A stretch of DNA of 64,000 nucleotides from Rhizobium sp. BK313 (GCF_014193655.1 NZ_JACHZQ010000010.1:1-64000); one strand, 5' to 3'; numbered from the stretch's first letter, positions 15,021 to 23,833 are shown. Translations and numbers: made by a program. Notes: a model not told the origin generated them from the letters alone.

Positions 15021-15143
15021 AGGTACAAATCCTCCGGATGTCATGGGTTCCGCGAGATTTCGCCCGAAGGGATTGATGGCGACGAGAACCGCCATCACGA
15101 TCGCGAGCACGACAACCTGAGCAAGTTTTGACCGTAGGAACAT
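14997..15143 (-). CDS. putative 48-residue membrane protein
   Basis: Start ATG 15143 gives MFLRSKLAQVVVLAIVMAVLVAIN as one membrane helix with a basic N-terminus, followed by a short polar tail. No strong ribosome site is seen. An EcfG-type promoter match on the same strand at 15285-15309 could transcribe it with a leader of about 130 bases. Either a real stress-induced small membrane protein or chance. Confidence 0.4.
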   Translation of the reverse strand: MFLRSKLAQVVVLAIVMAVLVAINPFGRNLAEPMTSGGFVPLTPHNAY

Positions 15144-15499
15144 AGTGATACCGCGAGAAACATCGCCAAGATGGATACTACGCACCACGTGACGATCGGC
15201 GAAGCGAAACACGAACGCCGCTGCCAGTGACTGGCTCGGCCCAGCTCTCGCGCACGAGGAGGCTTTCACAGCGTTCGCGATAAGAACATGGGGGAGGCCA
15301 ACAAGTTCCATGCAGGCCGCCCGCTGCTTCGCCAATTCTCAATCACTCGGCTCTCAGGCCCGATTGTCCCGCGCCCCGTCTCGAGCGAAACCTGATCGCG
15401 GGCGGGCGATGCGTTTTACAGTTTCTGGCGCAAACGGTGCCGAACACGCGCGTTAGATGCCACAAGGGGAACCATGAATCGACGCCATGCCACACCAAA
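15144..15499. other. intergenic between two leftward units
   Basis: It contains the EcfG-type match at 15285-15309 (minus strand: GGAAC 15305-15309, 16 bases, TGTT 15285-15288). No gene pattern was recognised in the rest. Confidence 0.45.
15285..15309 (-). promoter_or_regulatory. EcfG-type promoter, uncertain target
   Basis: GGAAC-N16-TGTT on the minus strand. The nearest downstream start is ATG 15143. Confidence 0.5.
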
Positions 15500-16420
15500 T
15501 CAACCTGATCGCGATCTAAGATCAGTCAAAATTAGATTGGCAAGGCTCACAAATTCCCCGTTCGGGTATCGGTCAATGTAGGCCTGCACCATTTCTTCGC
15601 TATTGCTATCGCGTACACTTTCCCAAAAGCTCACTTCGACTTGCGGCTCGGGAACAGTCTCGCGGGATCGCAGGCGAGCCTTGGCGAGATCGACAAACTG
15701 ACCATCCGGGTACCGTTCAAGGTATATCCGGTATTCGCCGAGGTCATCTTTTGTTTGCAATGACTGCCAGAACGCGAGCTCTACTCGGTTGGACTCAGGA
15801 CCGGCGGTCGCAAGGTGTGCTGGCGAGCCGGCAGGCTCCGAAATAGGAGGAGCCACAGGTAGCTTCACCAGCGCCGACTCAGCGTTTGCTCCGACATCAA
15901 TAAGTGCTTTGAACACGTGAACCGGCCTGGAAATGTTCTTGACGGTATGTTCGCCGAAATCTTCGAATGCTGTATTCACTCGGTCCCGCAAATGGTCGCG
16001 CACAGCACGTGTGACGCATATGCCTCCAACGTCTGCCAACGATTCAAGGCGTGCGGCAATGTTCACGCCGTCCCCGAAAACGTCACCATTTTTTATCAGG
16101 ACGTCGCCAACATTGATACCGATCCGCAGGTTCATACGCTGGTCTTCTGGAAGCTTTTGATTGGCATGCCACAACGCCTGTTGAATCGCGACCGCACAGT
16201 TAAACGCGTCGACGACGCTCGAAAATTCGGCGAGCACGCTATCTCCGGCGGTGCTGAAAATCAGGCCGTTGGCGGCCGCGATAAGTGTGTCCACAATAGC
16301 GCGATGTGCGGTCAGCGTCGCAAGGGTGCGCTCCTCGTCACTGTGCATGAGGCGAGAGTATCCCTCCACATCGGCGGCAAGGATAGCGGCGAGTTTTCTT
16401 TCAAGATGCGGGGCCTTCAT
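15500..16420 (-). CDS. class III adenylate/guanylate cyclase with C-terminal repeats
   Basis: A 306-residue cytosolic protein. Residues about 5-170 form a class III cyclase catalytic domain: LAAILAADVEGYSRLMHSDEE (first metal Asp), STAGDSVLAEF, LRIGINVGDVL, FGDGVNIAARLE. The substrate-selecting positions cannot be judged surely, so ATP or GTP stays open. The C-terminal 100 residues hold two copies of a repeat of about 45 residues: ELAFWQSLQTKDDLGEYRIYLERYPDGQFVDLA and a second VSFWESVRD...YIDRYPNGEFVSLA, a module found in many rhizobial cyclases, probably for partner binding. Start ATG 16420; GTG 16426 is also possible. No membrane segments. Confidence 0.9.
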   Translation of the reverse strand: MKAPHLERKLAAILAADVEGYSRLMHSDEERTLATLTAHRAIVDTLIAAANGLIFSTAGDSVLAEFSSVVDAFNCAVAIQQALWHANQKLPEDQRMNLRIGINVGDVLIKNGDVFGDGVNIAARLESLADVGGICVTRAVRDHLRDRVNTAFEDFGEHTVKNISRPVHVFKALIDVGANAESALVKLPVAPPISEPAGSPAHLATAGPESNRVELAFWQSLQTKDDLGEYRIYLERYPDGQFVDLAKARLRSRETVPEPQVEVSFWESVRDSNSEEMVQAYIDRYPNGEFVSLANLILTDLRSRSG

Positions 16421-16464
16421 TGCCACGTTCGCTCAATCTGTATCGGGCGATTTTGATAGACGGA

Positions 16465-16626
16465 CTAGTTCTTCGCAGCGCGATCGACAGAGCGGCCGGC
16501 ATCCTGCGTCGCATTGACAGCGTTGGCGGTATCGCGTCCCATGCCACGAATAGTGTTGCCGCAAGAGGAGAGCGCTAGTAGCAAGAGGGTGGCGGCGAGA
16601 ATGTTCGAGGTCAGAGACAGGGTCAT
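16465..16626 (-). CDS. entericidin-like lipoprotein
   Basis: A 53-residue protein missed by simple length filters. MTLSLTSNILAATLLLLALS is a signal peptide, followed by the lipobox LSSC (Cys becomes the lipidated N-terminus). The mature part GNTIRGMGRDTANA, then QDAGRSVDRAAKN is typical of EcnA/EcnB-type small lipoproteins. Entericidins are stationary-phase and stress-induced membrane lipoproteins with a proposed toxin-antidote role in E. coli. Here only one gene is present. A perfect EcfG promoter lies 27 bases upstream of the start. Confidence 0.88.
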   Translation of the reverse strand: MTLSLTSNILAATLLLLALSSCGNTIRGMGRDTANAVNATQDAGRSVDRAAKN

Positions 16627-16652
16627 CGTTGCATCCTTTTTTGTAAGACTTC

Positions 16653-16677
16653 AACGTGAGCCCTCGCGCTTTGTTCC
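16653..16677 (-). promoter_or_regulatory. EcfG-type promoter (perfect) for the entericidin gene
   Basis: On the minus strand GGAAC (16673-16677), 16 bases, CGTT (16653-16656). Confidence 0.75.
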
Positions 16678-16845
16678 TACGCGTTGCGGGCCTTGTATTC
16701 CGAGGAAAAAAGCTCCTGCTCCGCAAGCAGGCAAGATTGCCAACAAAATGTCCCTCTTCGAATGGGGCTAAGCATAGTGCGGAAGTGAGTTAGGTTAGAT
16801 AGCTCACCGATAGCACGTTCCACCTGTGATGGGTGCATAAAGAGC

Positions 16846-16875
16846 CCCGCCTACGCGGGTTTTCGGCGGGGGGAG
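16846..16875 (+). terminator. GC-rich hairpin, orphan terminator
   Basis: CCCGC-CTAC-GCGGG is followed by TTTT and then a second complementary arm (GGCGGGG). No gene ends directly before it, so it may end a short unannotated transcript or be an old terminator. Confidence 0.4.
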
Positions 16876-17100
16876 GAAATAGAGCAGTTTTCTAGTTTAG
16901 AATATGCGAATGCAAGGTCAAAGACATAATCCGGGAGCCAGAAGGCGTGGCCGACCCCTATGGGTAACTTTTTATGTCTGCATGGGCTCGTTGCCTTCTT
17001 CATGCTTGGAGTTACATGGCGACTTCCCCGACACCTTTCCTAGTCACCTTCGCGCGGCTTCATTTGGCTGAGCTCCTGGGAGAAAGTGATCTCAATCCGA

Positions 17101-17275
17101 GTATGGAAAGTGATCAGAATTCGTCCTCGGCGCACAGGCGCCGTCCAACGTCGAGATCGTCTTTCCGAGTGCCGGACTCGTCGTCGACTGCCTTACCGAC
17201 GAAGAGGCTAACTATATGGTTTACCTCATGAATCTTCAAGAATTTCTCCACAGAAAGGCCTTCAAGCTGCACTGA
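17101..17275 (+). pseudogene. decayed copy of the small WSVxDxFTG family
   Basis: TGGAAAGTGATC at 17104 aligns with the TGGTCGGTGATC core of the copy at 4213. About 25 extra bases and a frame change follow. The 3' half is clear in another frame: LVVDCLTDEEANYMVYLMNLQEFLHRK, then a stop at 17273-17275. It closely parallels copy 2 (LVDCLTNEEADYLVDLMNLQDVLHRK). So the array once extended here, 13 kb away, or was split by later insertion or rearrangement. Confidence 0.7.
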
Positions 17276-17288
17276 ATGTTCCGGATCA

Positions 17289-17330
17289 GTAGTCATTTCT
17301 ATCAAAACATTTCGAAGGTTGGGGCGTTAG
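17289..17330 (+). promoter_or_regulatory. conserved upstream block of the small paralog family (copy 5)
   Basis: TTTCTATCAAAACATTTC and a later GCGTTAGGCAC match the block of copies 1 and 3, but the start codon lies about 28 bases further downstream than in those copies. Confidence 0.4.
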
Positions 17331-17357
17331 GCACATACAGCCCTCGGGTGAGCAATT

Positions 17358-17546
17358 ATGACCCCCATCAGGTATTCGGTGAAAGAAGACGGTCACGGCA
17401 CTTGGTCGGTATTCGATGCCGTCACAAAGGACGTTGCCGAGATGCTTGGCGCGTTGCTCATCGGTCTTGGTGAGGAACTGGCTCAGGACATGGCCGATCT
17501 GCTGAACTTGGAGGAGAGCAAGAAAAATCCGGAAGCGGAGGATTGA
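17358..17546 (+). CDS. small WSVxDxFTG-family protein, copy 5
   Basis: A 62-residue paralog: MTPIRYSVKEDGHGTWSVFDAVTKDV, then EELAQDMADLLNLEESK. The turn is changed from FTG to VTK and the Val-rich strand is replaced by AEMLGALLIG, so this is the most derived intact copy. It lies 82 bases after the decayed copy. Confidence 0.68.
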   Translation: MTPIRYSVKEDGHGTWSVFDAVTKDVAEMLGALLIGLGEELAQDMADLLNLEESKKNPEAED

Positions 17547-17893
17547 GGTTTCTCGCCTTGCAAGAGCCTTGCTGCCAAAGGACGCTGAGATCATGAAAGC
17601 GAACCCTCGAGGAGACGAAGATGAGCTTTCCATCGCTGCATTCTGCGGCCGGAGGAGGGAGCTAGAACCTCTGGCCCATTCTGGACACGAATACGGGTAG
17701 GCTCGCTGAGTTCCTGGGATGATTCTCGAAGAGCTGGACCGAGATGTGACCAGCTTGATGCTCTTGGGGTGAACAGGCCCTCTATGGCTTTCGAGTTCGA
17801 CCGACGACTGCCTCATTTTCTCGACAAACCCTCTGATGCCATGTTCGACACGGGCATCATGAAACCTTTTGATTTTTAAGCCGTTGCGTGCCT
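17547..17893. other. intergenic, no gene seen
   Basis: The leader of the ABC transporter gene. No EcfG match and no clear -35/-10 pair recognised. Confidence 0.4.
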
Positions 17894-19846
17894 ATGACCA
17901 ACGCTAAATTCGATCTGAAATCTGTTGACGGTACCGAACCGTATGGCGCCGAGAAGTCGCACCAAGAGAAAGCATCGATTGAGGTCGCTCCGCCGCCAAA
18001 TGCCGTCGAACCCGATCGAGAGTTGACGCCTGAGGAGGCCGAGCAGGCGCGCAAAAAGTACCTGCTAACGCGCTTCTGGATCAGCGCGCGCGGTTACTGG
18101 GGCCGCGGCGGCGACGGGCTCGCTTGGCCGTGCTCAATCGGGCTATTGACCCTGATCGGCGTCAATGTCGGCTTCCAGTATGGAATCAATGTCTGGAATC
18201 GCGGGATTTTTGACGCCATAGAGCGACACGATGCCAGCACCGTCTACTTTCTGAGCGCTGTGTTCCTGCCACTCGTGCTCGGAAGCGTCGCCCTTGTCAC
18301 TGTTCAAGTCTCCGTTCGTATGATGATCCAGCGCCGGTGGCGTTCCTGGCTCACGACCGCAGTGATAGGGCGCTGGCTCGCAAACGGCCGTTATTATCAG
18401 TTGAACCTCATCGGCGGCGACCACAAAAACCCCGAAGCGCGTATCTCGGAGGATTTGCGGATTGCCACCGAGTCACCCGTCGATTTCATCGCTGGTGTCA
18501 TATCCGCATTTCTGTCCGCTTCGACCTTCATCGTGGTGCTCTGGACAATCGGTGGGGCTCTAACTCTGACAATAGCAGGCTCGACCGTCACTGTTCCCGG
18601 CTTCCTCGTCATCACTGCGGTACTCTACGCCGCGATCACGTCCAGCTCGATGGCGGTCATCGGCCGCCATTTCGTCCACGTCTCTGAGGTCAAAAATCAG
18701 TCGGAAGCGGAATTTCGCTACACGCTGACGCACGTGCAGGAAAATGGCGAGAGTATCGCATTGCTCGGCGGTGAAGAGGAGGAGCGTACCGACCTCGACA
18801 AGACCTTTGCCAATGTGCTCAGGCAATGGGCACTCCTTGCAGGCCAGCACATGCGCACAACGCTTGTGTCCCAGGGGTCGAGCCTGTTTGCGCCAGTGGT
18901 GCCGATTTTGCTTTGCGCTCCAAAGTTTCTCGAAGGCAGCATGACTCTTGGACAGGTAATGCAGGCTGCCTCTGCATTCGCCATCGTTCAGAGCGCGTTC
19001 GGATGGCTGGTCGACAACTACCCCCGTCTCGCCGACTGGAACGCTTGTGCACGGCGCATTGCTTCGCTGATGATGTCGCTCGACGGGCTCGAGCGCGCGG
19101 AACAGAGCAACGCCTTGGGGCGCATCCAGCGCGGTGAAACTGAAGGCGAAGCGATGCTGAGCCTAAACGATCTCTCGGTGTCCCTTGACGACGGCACCGC
19201 CGTGGTCAAGGAAACACAGGTCGTGATCGAACCAGGCGAGCGCGTGCTCGTAGCCGGAGAATCCGGTTCGGGCAAGAGCACGCTGGTGCGGGCCATCGCA
19301 GGTCTTTGGCCGTGGGGTGACGGTAGTGTCAATTTCCACGCCGACAGACGACTGTTCATGTTACCGCAACGGCCTTATATCCCTTCCGGGACGCTTCTTC
19401 GTGCTGCCGCCTATCCCCGTGCCGCCGATAGCTGGACGCTGGATGCGATCAAAGCAGCCCTCGACAAGGTGGGACTCGATTATCTGAACGACAAGATCGA
19501 GGACGATGCGCCGTGGGACCAGACGTTGTCCGGTGGCGAAAAGCAGCGGCTCGCGTTTGCGCGTCTCCTCCTACACAATCCCGATATTATCGTGCTGGAT
19601 GAAGCAACGTCAGCACTCGATGAGAAGAGTCAGGACAAGATGATGGAGATGGTGATCCATGAATTGCCGAAGGTCACTATCATAAGCGTAGCGCATCGAG
19701 CTGAGCTGGAAGCCTTCCATAGCCGCAAAATTACATTGGAGCGGCGCGAGGGCGGCGCAAAGCTTGTCAGTGATATTGATCTTGTCCAGCGCAAGAGAAA
19801 GCGGAACTTGGTTTTGCGCCTATTGGAGAACCGGCGCTCCCTATAG
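17894..19846 (+). CDS. SbmA/BacA-like ABC transporter, fused permease and ATPase (ExsE/BclA type)
   Basis: A 650-residue half-transporter. After a charged cytosolic N-terminus (about 55 residues), residues 65-400 form the SbmA/BacA-type membrane domain with about six helices (SIGLLTLIGVNVGFQYGIN; SWLTTAVIGRWLANGRYYQLN; NPEARISEDLRI). Residues about 430-640 are an ABC ATPase: Walker A GESGSGKST (near 454), signature LSGGEKQRLAFARLL (near 544), Walker B IIVLDEATSALD. Relatives are rhizobial ExsE and Bradyrhizobium BclA, which import antimicrobial peptides or affect very-long-chain fatty acids. BacA-type proteins matter in symbiosis, but this copy lies in a stress island and its substrate is unknown. 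Start ATG 17894 preferred to GTG 17888. Confidence 0.9.
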   Translation: MTNAKFDLKSVDGTEPYGAEKSHQEKASIEVAPPPNAVEPDRELTPEEAEQARKKYLLTRFWISARGYWGRGGDGLAWPCSIGLLTLIGVNVGFQYGINVWNRGIFDAIERHDASTVYFLSAVFLPLVLGSVALVTVQVSVRMMIQRRWRSWLTTAVIGRWLANGRYYQLNLIGGDHKNPEARISEDLRIATESPVDFIAGVISAFLSASTFIVVLWTIGGALTLTIAGSTVTVPGFLVITAVLYAAITSSSMAVIGRHFVHVSEVKNQSEAEFRYTLTHVQENGESIALLGGEEEERTDLDKTFANVLRQWALLAGQHMRTTLVSQGSSLFAPVVPILLCAPKFLEGSMTLGQVMQAASAFAIVQSAFGWLVDNYPRLADWNACARRIASLMMSLDGLERAEQSNALGRIQRGETEGEAMLSLNDLSVSLDDGTAVVKETQVVIEPGERVLVAGESGSGKSTLVRAIAGLWPWGDGSVNFHADRRLFMLPQRPYIPSGTLLRAAAYPRAADSWTLDAIKAALDKVGLDYLNDKIEDDAPWDQTLSGGEKQRLAFARLLLHNPDIIVLDEATSALDEKSQDKMMEMVIHELPKVTIISVAHRAELEAFHSRKITLERREGGAKLVSDIDLVQRKRKRNLVLRLLENRRSL

Positions 19847-20014
19847 AAAGGGAGCACCACCTCGAGTAAAGCGGCGCTGTCTCAGAATAGAAATTGAAGA
19901 CCGCCTGGTCCCGTACTTGGGCGAGCCATTGATGGGTCGGAAATATTGGCGCTGCGTGACAGGCCGATTATCAAGGCGTATCTCGTCGCGCATCGCAAAG
20001 CGGGAGGCAGTGCG

Positions 20015-20902
20015 ATGGATGACAGGCTCTGGTCAGACAACGGCTTGATCACCTTACTTCCGAAGACCGAGCGGCGATCGTTTATGGAACGCTTGGAAAG
20101 GGTCTATTTGCCTCGAGGCTTGCAGATTGCCCAAGCGGGAAAGCCATTGGAGTCAGTCTACTTTCTGTCTTCGGGAATCGGTTCTGTCCTGGCCGTCTCA
20201 GAGACTGGCCTGAAAGCCGAAGCCGGCATGTTTGGGCGAGAGGGTTTTGCCCCAACAGCCTCGTCGGTCGGCGCAAACACGAATCCTTACGATATCGTGA
20301 TCCAGGTTGAAGGATATGCGTACCGCCTTTCTGTCGTTGCCTTTCAAGAGATCGTTGCCACAAGCAGGGCATTCAGCAATTTGCTGTCTCGCTACGTTTA
20401 CGTCTTTGCAGCGCAAGTGACCTACACAGCCCTCGCAAACGCAGCGTTCAAAATAGATCAGCGGCTGGCAAGATGGGTTTTGATGTGTCACGATCGTCTG
20501 GACACGGACAATATGCCGATGGTTCTTACGGTCAGCCAGAGAACGAGTACGTGGCTTTGCTGCAAGGCACCGCGGGTAGCGATGAAAAGTAGTGGCCGCA
20601 AACACCAGGCCTCGGTTGGCCCTGAACCTGCAACACGGTCCGGCCAACTGTGGCAACCGCCAGTGAATATGCAATCGCTACGCGCGTCAACAAAAACGGC
20701 CTTTCGCGGTGTGGCGAGCTCTACAGGGAACCTCCTTGGATGTTTGATCGATACGCTCCCAGAAGAGGGGCCTCCACTCCATGCTCCGCCGCCGGTAGCG
20801 AGAGGATTGCGCTGGCGCCTCTCAATCCGTTTCACAAATTTGGTGCCGTCATGGGAACACTTCCTCGCGATCGTGGTTGGCGTCTGCAGAGATCAATCAT
20901 GA
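20015..20902 (+). pseudogene. Crp/Fnr-type regulator that lost its DNA-binding domain
   Basis: Start ATG 20015 behind GGGAGG. Residues about 1-165 are a normal cyclic-nucleotide-binding fold of the rhizobial Crp/Fnr type: RSFMERLERVYLPRGLQIAQAG, PLESVYFLSSGIGSVLAVSE, MFGREGF, then the dimer helix IDQRLARWVLMCHDRLDTD. In relatives a helix-turn-helix follows (E-F-L-x-x-M-L-G-V-R-R). Here the frame departs after DNMPM into unrelated low-complexity sequence up to 20902, and no other frame restores the helix-turn-helix. So the DNA-binding part is gone by deletion or recombination. A product could still bind ligand or titrate partners. Confidence 0.75.
20854..20878 (+). promoter_or_regulatory. EcfG-type promoter
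   Basis: GGAAC (20854-20858), 16 bases, GGTT (20875-20878). It drives the small gene at 20928. Confidence 0.65.
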
Positions 20903-20927
20903 TCTCGAGCAACGAAGGAGTTTTATT

Positions 20928-21089
20928 ATGCCATCTACCAGCGGAACGCAGGGCAGCAAAAGCGGCTCCAAGTCTGAAGGAAGCAAAAGCGCCTCGGGCA
21001 AGGAAAGCTCGAGCTCGACCGGCAAGCAGGGTGGTTCCCACGAGCAGCATGTCAAAGCTGGCGAACAGAGCCACAAGAACTCTAAGTAA
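20928..21089 (+). CDS. Ser/Lys/Gly-rich hydrophilic stress protein
   Basis: A 53-residue, very hydrophilic protein (repeated SKSGSKSEGSK-like units, then GKQGGSHEQHVKAGEQSHKNSK), start ATG 20928 behind AAGGAG. It has no hydrophobic core and resembles hydrophilin/KGG-like desiccation proteins in composition. EcfG promoter upstream and hairpin terminator downstream make it a clean monocistronic stress gene. Confidence 0.75.
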   Translation: MPSTSGTQGSKSGSKSEGSKSASGKESSSSTGKQGGSHEQHVKAGEQSHKNSK

Positions 21090-21102
21090 GCAATGAAAAA
21101 TG

Positions 21103-21126
21103 AAAGGGCCCGTTGACGGGCTCTTT
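21103..21126 (+). terminator. terminator of the hydrophilic stress gene
   Basis: AAAGGGCCCG-TTGA-CGGGCTCTTT with one mismatch, followed by TTTC. Confidence 0.65.
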
Positions 21127-21653
21127 CTGCATCGCAGCAGTTTAGTGTTAGCGACACGTCAAGATGGTCGCTCGGGACCTAAAGCTAACCCATCCAACGG
21201 TGCGCGCCGAAATCCGGTTACTCGTCTTTGATCGCGCCCAAGGAACGGAAGTAAAGAGTTTTGGAAAAATCATCACGCCCCATATTTCGACGTCTATAAA
21301 TGAATCCATAGTGCATCGGATCGGCGGCGTGTGCACCACGCCTCCCACGATTTCGCCCTCGATGGTTCGATCGCGCGGAGTCTCTCCCTTCTCGCCAAGG
21401 ACCCGCGCTGCCACCCGCCGGCGCCAGCCTCGGATGAGGCGGACGAAATCGAGCAAAGCGGAGCAGCCCACGGCAGCGGCGAGTAATGATCGCTGCCAGC
21501 CGAACGAAGGCTATTTGCTAAAATAATCGACCTAGCCACGTTTCCAGCGACAAGATCAATTCCTAGCGACGACTAAGTCAGGTCGGCCATTCATAAAACC
21601 TGCCTCGCCGGTTTGTATATGAGGCAATGCTAAAGATATTTATGGACCTTCAC
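21127..21653. other. about 530 bases, no supported gene
   Basis: Long open frames exist on both strands because of composition, but none has a ribosome site or a familiar pattern. The minus strand is entered by one arm of the bidirectional EcfG-type site at 21654-21680, so a leftward transcript is possible. Confidence 0.4.
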
Positions 21654-21680
21654 GGAACAAGCTGAACATGGCGCCGTTCC
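21654..21680. promoter_or_regulatory. overlapping bidirectional EcfG-type promoter
   Basis: Forward: GGAAC (21654-21658), 16 bases, CGTT (21675-21678). Reverse: GGAAC (21676-21680), 16 bases, TGTT (21656-21659). The forward arm points to the sigma gene. Confidence 0.65.
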
Positions 21681-21888
21681 TTAGTGGATGCGAAGAGCGC
21701 TCGACAAAGCCCAAAAAGACGTCAGGCGCAATCGCGGCGACTCGCTCAATAATAGCTGGAATAAATCAACTGGCATCCGCAAGGGTGCCGAACCAGATTT
21801 TTGCGGCGTTTGCAAAGCGGGCGACGAAAGCATTGCAGAACAGCATTGTTCCAATGACGCGCGGGTGGAGGAGAGCGTTTTGATCGAC

Positions 21889-22383
21889 ATGTCCCGGTCA
21901 GCCGACTTGCAGGCTGACATTGTAAATCTCATTCCGGCTCTTCGCGCTTTCGCCAGGACCTTCCACAGGAATTCTGTCGATGCCGATGATTTGGTTCAGG
22001 AAACCCTGACAAAGGCGCTCGCCAACCTTGGGCAGTTCGACCCAAGCACACGGATGAAATCCTGGCTGTTTACCATCATGCGCAATACGTTCTGCACGAA
22101 GTTCCGTATTGCCAAGCGCGAGGCACCCGGCAGCGAGAGATGCGTATCCGGGTCTGGCGTGGAACCGCCGTCGCAGGAATGGGCAATCCGCGCCAAGGAG
22201 CTGGAACGGGCCTGCAACCTGCTGCCCGAGCACTATCGGGCGGCACTGGAATATGTGGTGATCGAGGGCCGCTCTTACGACGATGCGGCGGATAGATTTG
22301 GCTGTGCGATCGGCACGGTCAAGAGCCGCATCAACCGAGCCCGCCAGCGGCTTGCCGCGCAACTCGACGAGGACATCGGCTAA
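21889..22383 (+). CDS. EcfG-like ECF sigma factor
   Basis: A 164-residue group IV sigma factor. Sigma-2 region: LIPALRAFARTFHRNSVDADDLVQETLTKAL and TRMKSWLFTIMRN. Sigma-4 region: RAALEYVVIEGRSYDDAADRFGCAIGTVKSRINRARQRL, whose wording is close to EcfG/RpoE2 (ECF15) proteins. EcfG drives the alphaproteobacterial general stress response and is normally held by NepR and released by PhyR; neither is present here, so this may be a secondary EcfG. Start could also be TTG 21880, which sits well behind GGAGGAG, or ATG 21688 giving a 67-residue extension. An EcfG-type promoter ends 10 bases before 21688, which suggests autoregulation. Confidence 0.88.
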   Translation: MSRSADLQADIVNLIPALRAFARTFHRNSVDADDLVQETLTKALANLGQFDPSTRMKSWLFTIMRNTFCTKFRIAKREAPGSERCVSGSGVEPPSQEWAIRAKELERACNLLPEHYRAALEYVVIEGRSYDDAADRFGCAIGTVKSRINRARQRLAAQLDEDIG

Positions 22384-22424
22384 CATCGCCGCTCCACACA
22401 AAATCCACATGACGCGAAACGCCC

Positions 22425-22814
22425 TCAGGCATCCCCGTTTGGCCTCCCGAAGAGCGCCCTGGCGATATACTCGATTTCGATCGCTTTTTCACAGAAAGTA
22501 AAACCGGTAAATCCGACCGGAACGACGGACAGACGGCCTATCGCGAACAAATAAGGAAGCTTCAGCTTCTCAAGCGTTTCCACAACTGGAAGCACACTTT
22601 CCGCGCCGAGATGCAGGTCGAGAATCGCCGCATCGACGTTTTCGGCCTCGATCAACTCAAGAGCATTCCTAATATCACTAATGGGGCCGATAAGAATAGC
22701 GCCAAGTTCCCGAAATTTTCGGCGCGTCTCGTCCGCGAGGAAATCCTCGTCTTCAACGATCAAAACCCGCTTGTCCGAAAACATCGGGCTGTATGTGATC
22801 GTTGAATCGCTCAT
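22425..22814 (-). CDS. single-domain response regulator
   Basis: A 129-residue receiver domain. VLIVEDEDFLADETRRKF supplies the acidic pocket, AAILDLHLG the phosphoacceptor Asp, and FCEKAIE the conserved Lys. The usual Thr/Ser switch position reads FAIG, where relatives have FATG, so phosphorylation signalling may be weakened. Start ATG 22814 behind GGAG. It is convergent with the sigma gene, 41 bases apart. It has no PhyR-type sigma-like domain. A partner kinase is not in the window. It might tune the nearby sigma pathway, but that is only inference. Confidence 0.85.
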   Translation of the reverse strand: MSDSTITYSPMFSDKRVLIVEDEDFLADETRRKFRELGAILIGPISDIRNALELIEAENVDAAILDLHLGAESVLPVVETLEKLKLPYLFAIGRLSVVPVGFTGFTFCEKAIEIEYIARALFGRPNGDA

Positions 22815-23833
22815 CTACCGCTCCAGAATTGCGTTGACCACTTATAGATGGCCCTCGTTCGAACTAAAAGTGAATCTACAAGACGGATCTGAATCAGCGC
22901 CATTCGGCCGCAATTTTCCACGGAAACCGAGCAAGCCGATTTTCGGGCGGGTTGCAAGCTTCGCATCGCGGGCCCCACGCACACATCAGAGGCAAATAGC
23001 TGTTCCCGCAATATCCGCGTGAGCATGGCGATCGTCGGGAAGGATGACGATTCCTCGATTCTCCGAGGGCTGTCGAGGCTCGGAAAGTGAACTTCGCGGT
23101 CCGGGAACATTTGCCGTCGCGTCGTCGCATCAAGCCCACGGAGACGATCGGCCCCCGATCATCTGCCGCCCGAAAAGACGATTGATGATAAGAATCGCTC
23201 CTGTCTGGGCCGCCACGCTCTTAGACGTTGGCTTTAGGCGTTGGTCTCGAAGGGGTCGAACCGCGCAGAGCATCGGCGAATGTCGGGTCTCCCAAATGGG
23301 CCACGGTTACGCAGACTATTCTCGCCGAAGTATTTCTTTGGCCGGAGAGAACAAGGCCCCAACTTTCATCGGACAATGAACAGCGATCTGCGTTGGTGCG
23401 TTCATCCGTGAAACTGTGATCGCATCCATACTAGGCGCGCCCGAAAGGGTTTTACTTAGGCTCGCGGCCCAGAAGCAAATTTGCTCAAGAGATAATCTTG
23501 CGCAATTCGGCAACTTTACATATGCCCCATGAGAAGGCAAAATAAGCAGGGAAATCAATAGGATTGAATTTGCACGCGTCGACGCCAAGCAATGAAAATC
23601 CCACTTTGATGCGGGCCTGGAAACCGACGTCCACTTGTTAATGTTCTTTGGTTGCCCACATAACAGGTATCAGTTTGGTTGCTGAGCGCTCGAAGTCTTG
23701 TGTTGTTCGCAGTCGCTGCAGTCACTTTCGGCTTTTGACCACGGATGTACTGGCACTGGCATCGGAAATGACGTGAGGAAGGTCGGTGCGGTTTCGCCCC
23801 GGCCTTTTTTGTTCCCGCCATTTAGGAGCCAAT
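22815..23833. other. 1 kb without a supported gene
   Basis: Several open frames of 60-110 codons lack ribosome sites and family patterns. No EcfG match was found. AT-rich around 23500. This may be decayed coding DNA beyond recognition. Confidence 0.4.

Noticed and set aside
21148..21539. Overlapping frames on both strands
   Set aside because: Composition-driven;Arg- and Ser-rich, without ribosome sites. A transcript from 21676-21680 remains possible.
21688..21888. NepR-type anti-sigma gene before the EcfG-like gene
   Set aside because: None of the three frames shows the NepR core; only an N-terminal extension of the sigma frame is possible.
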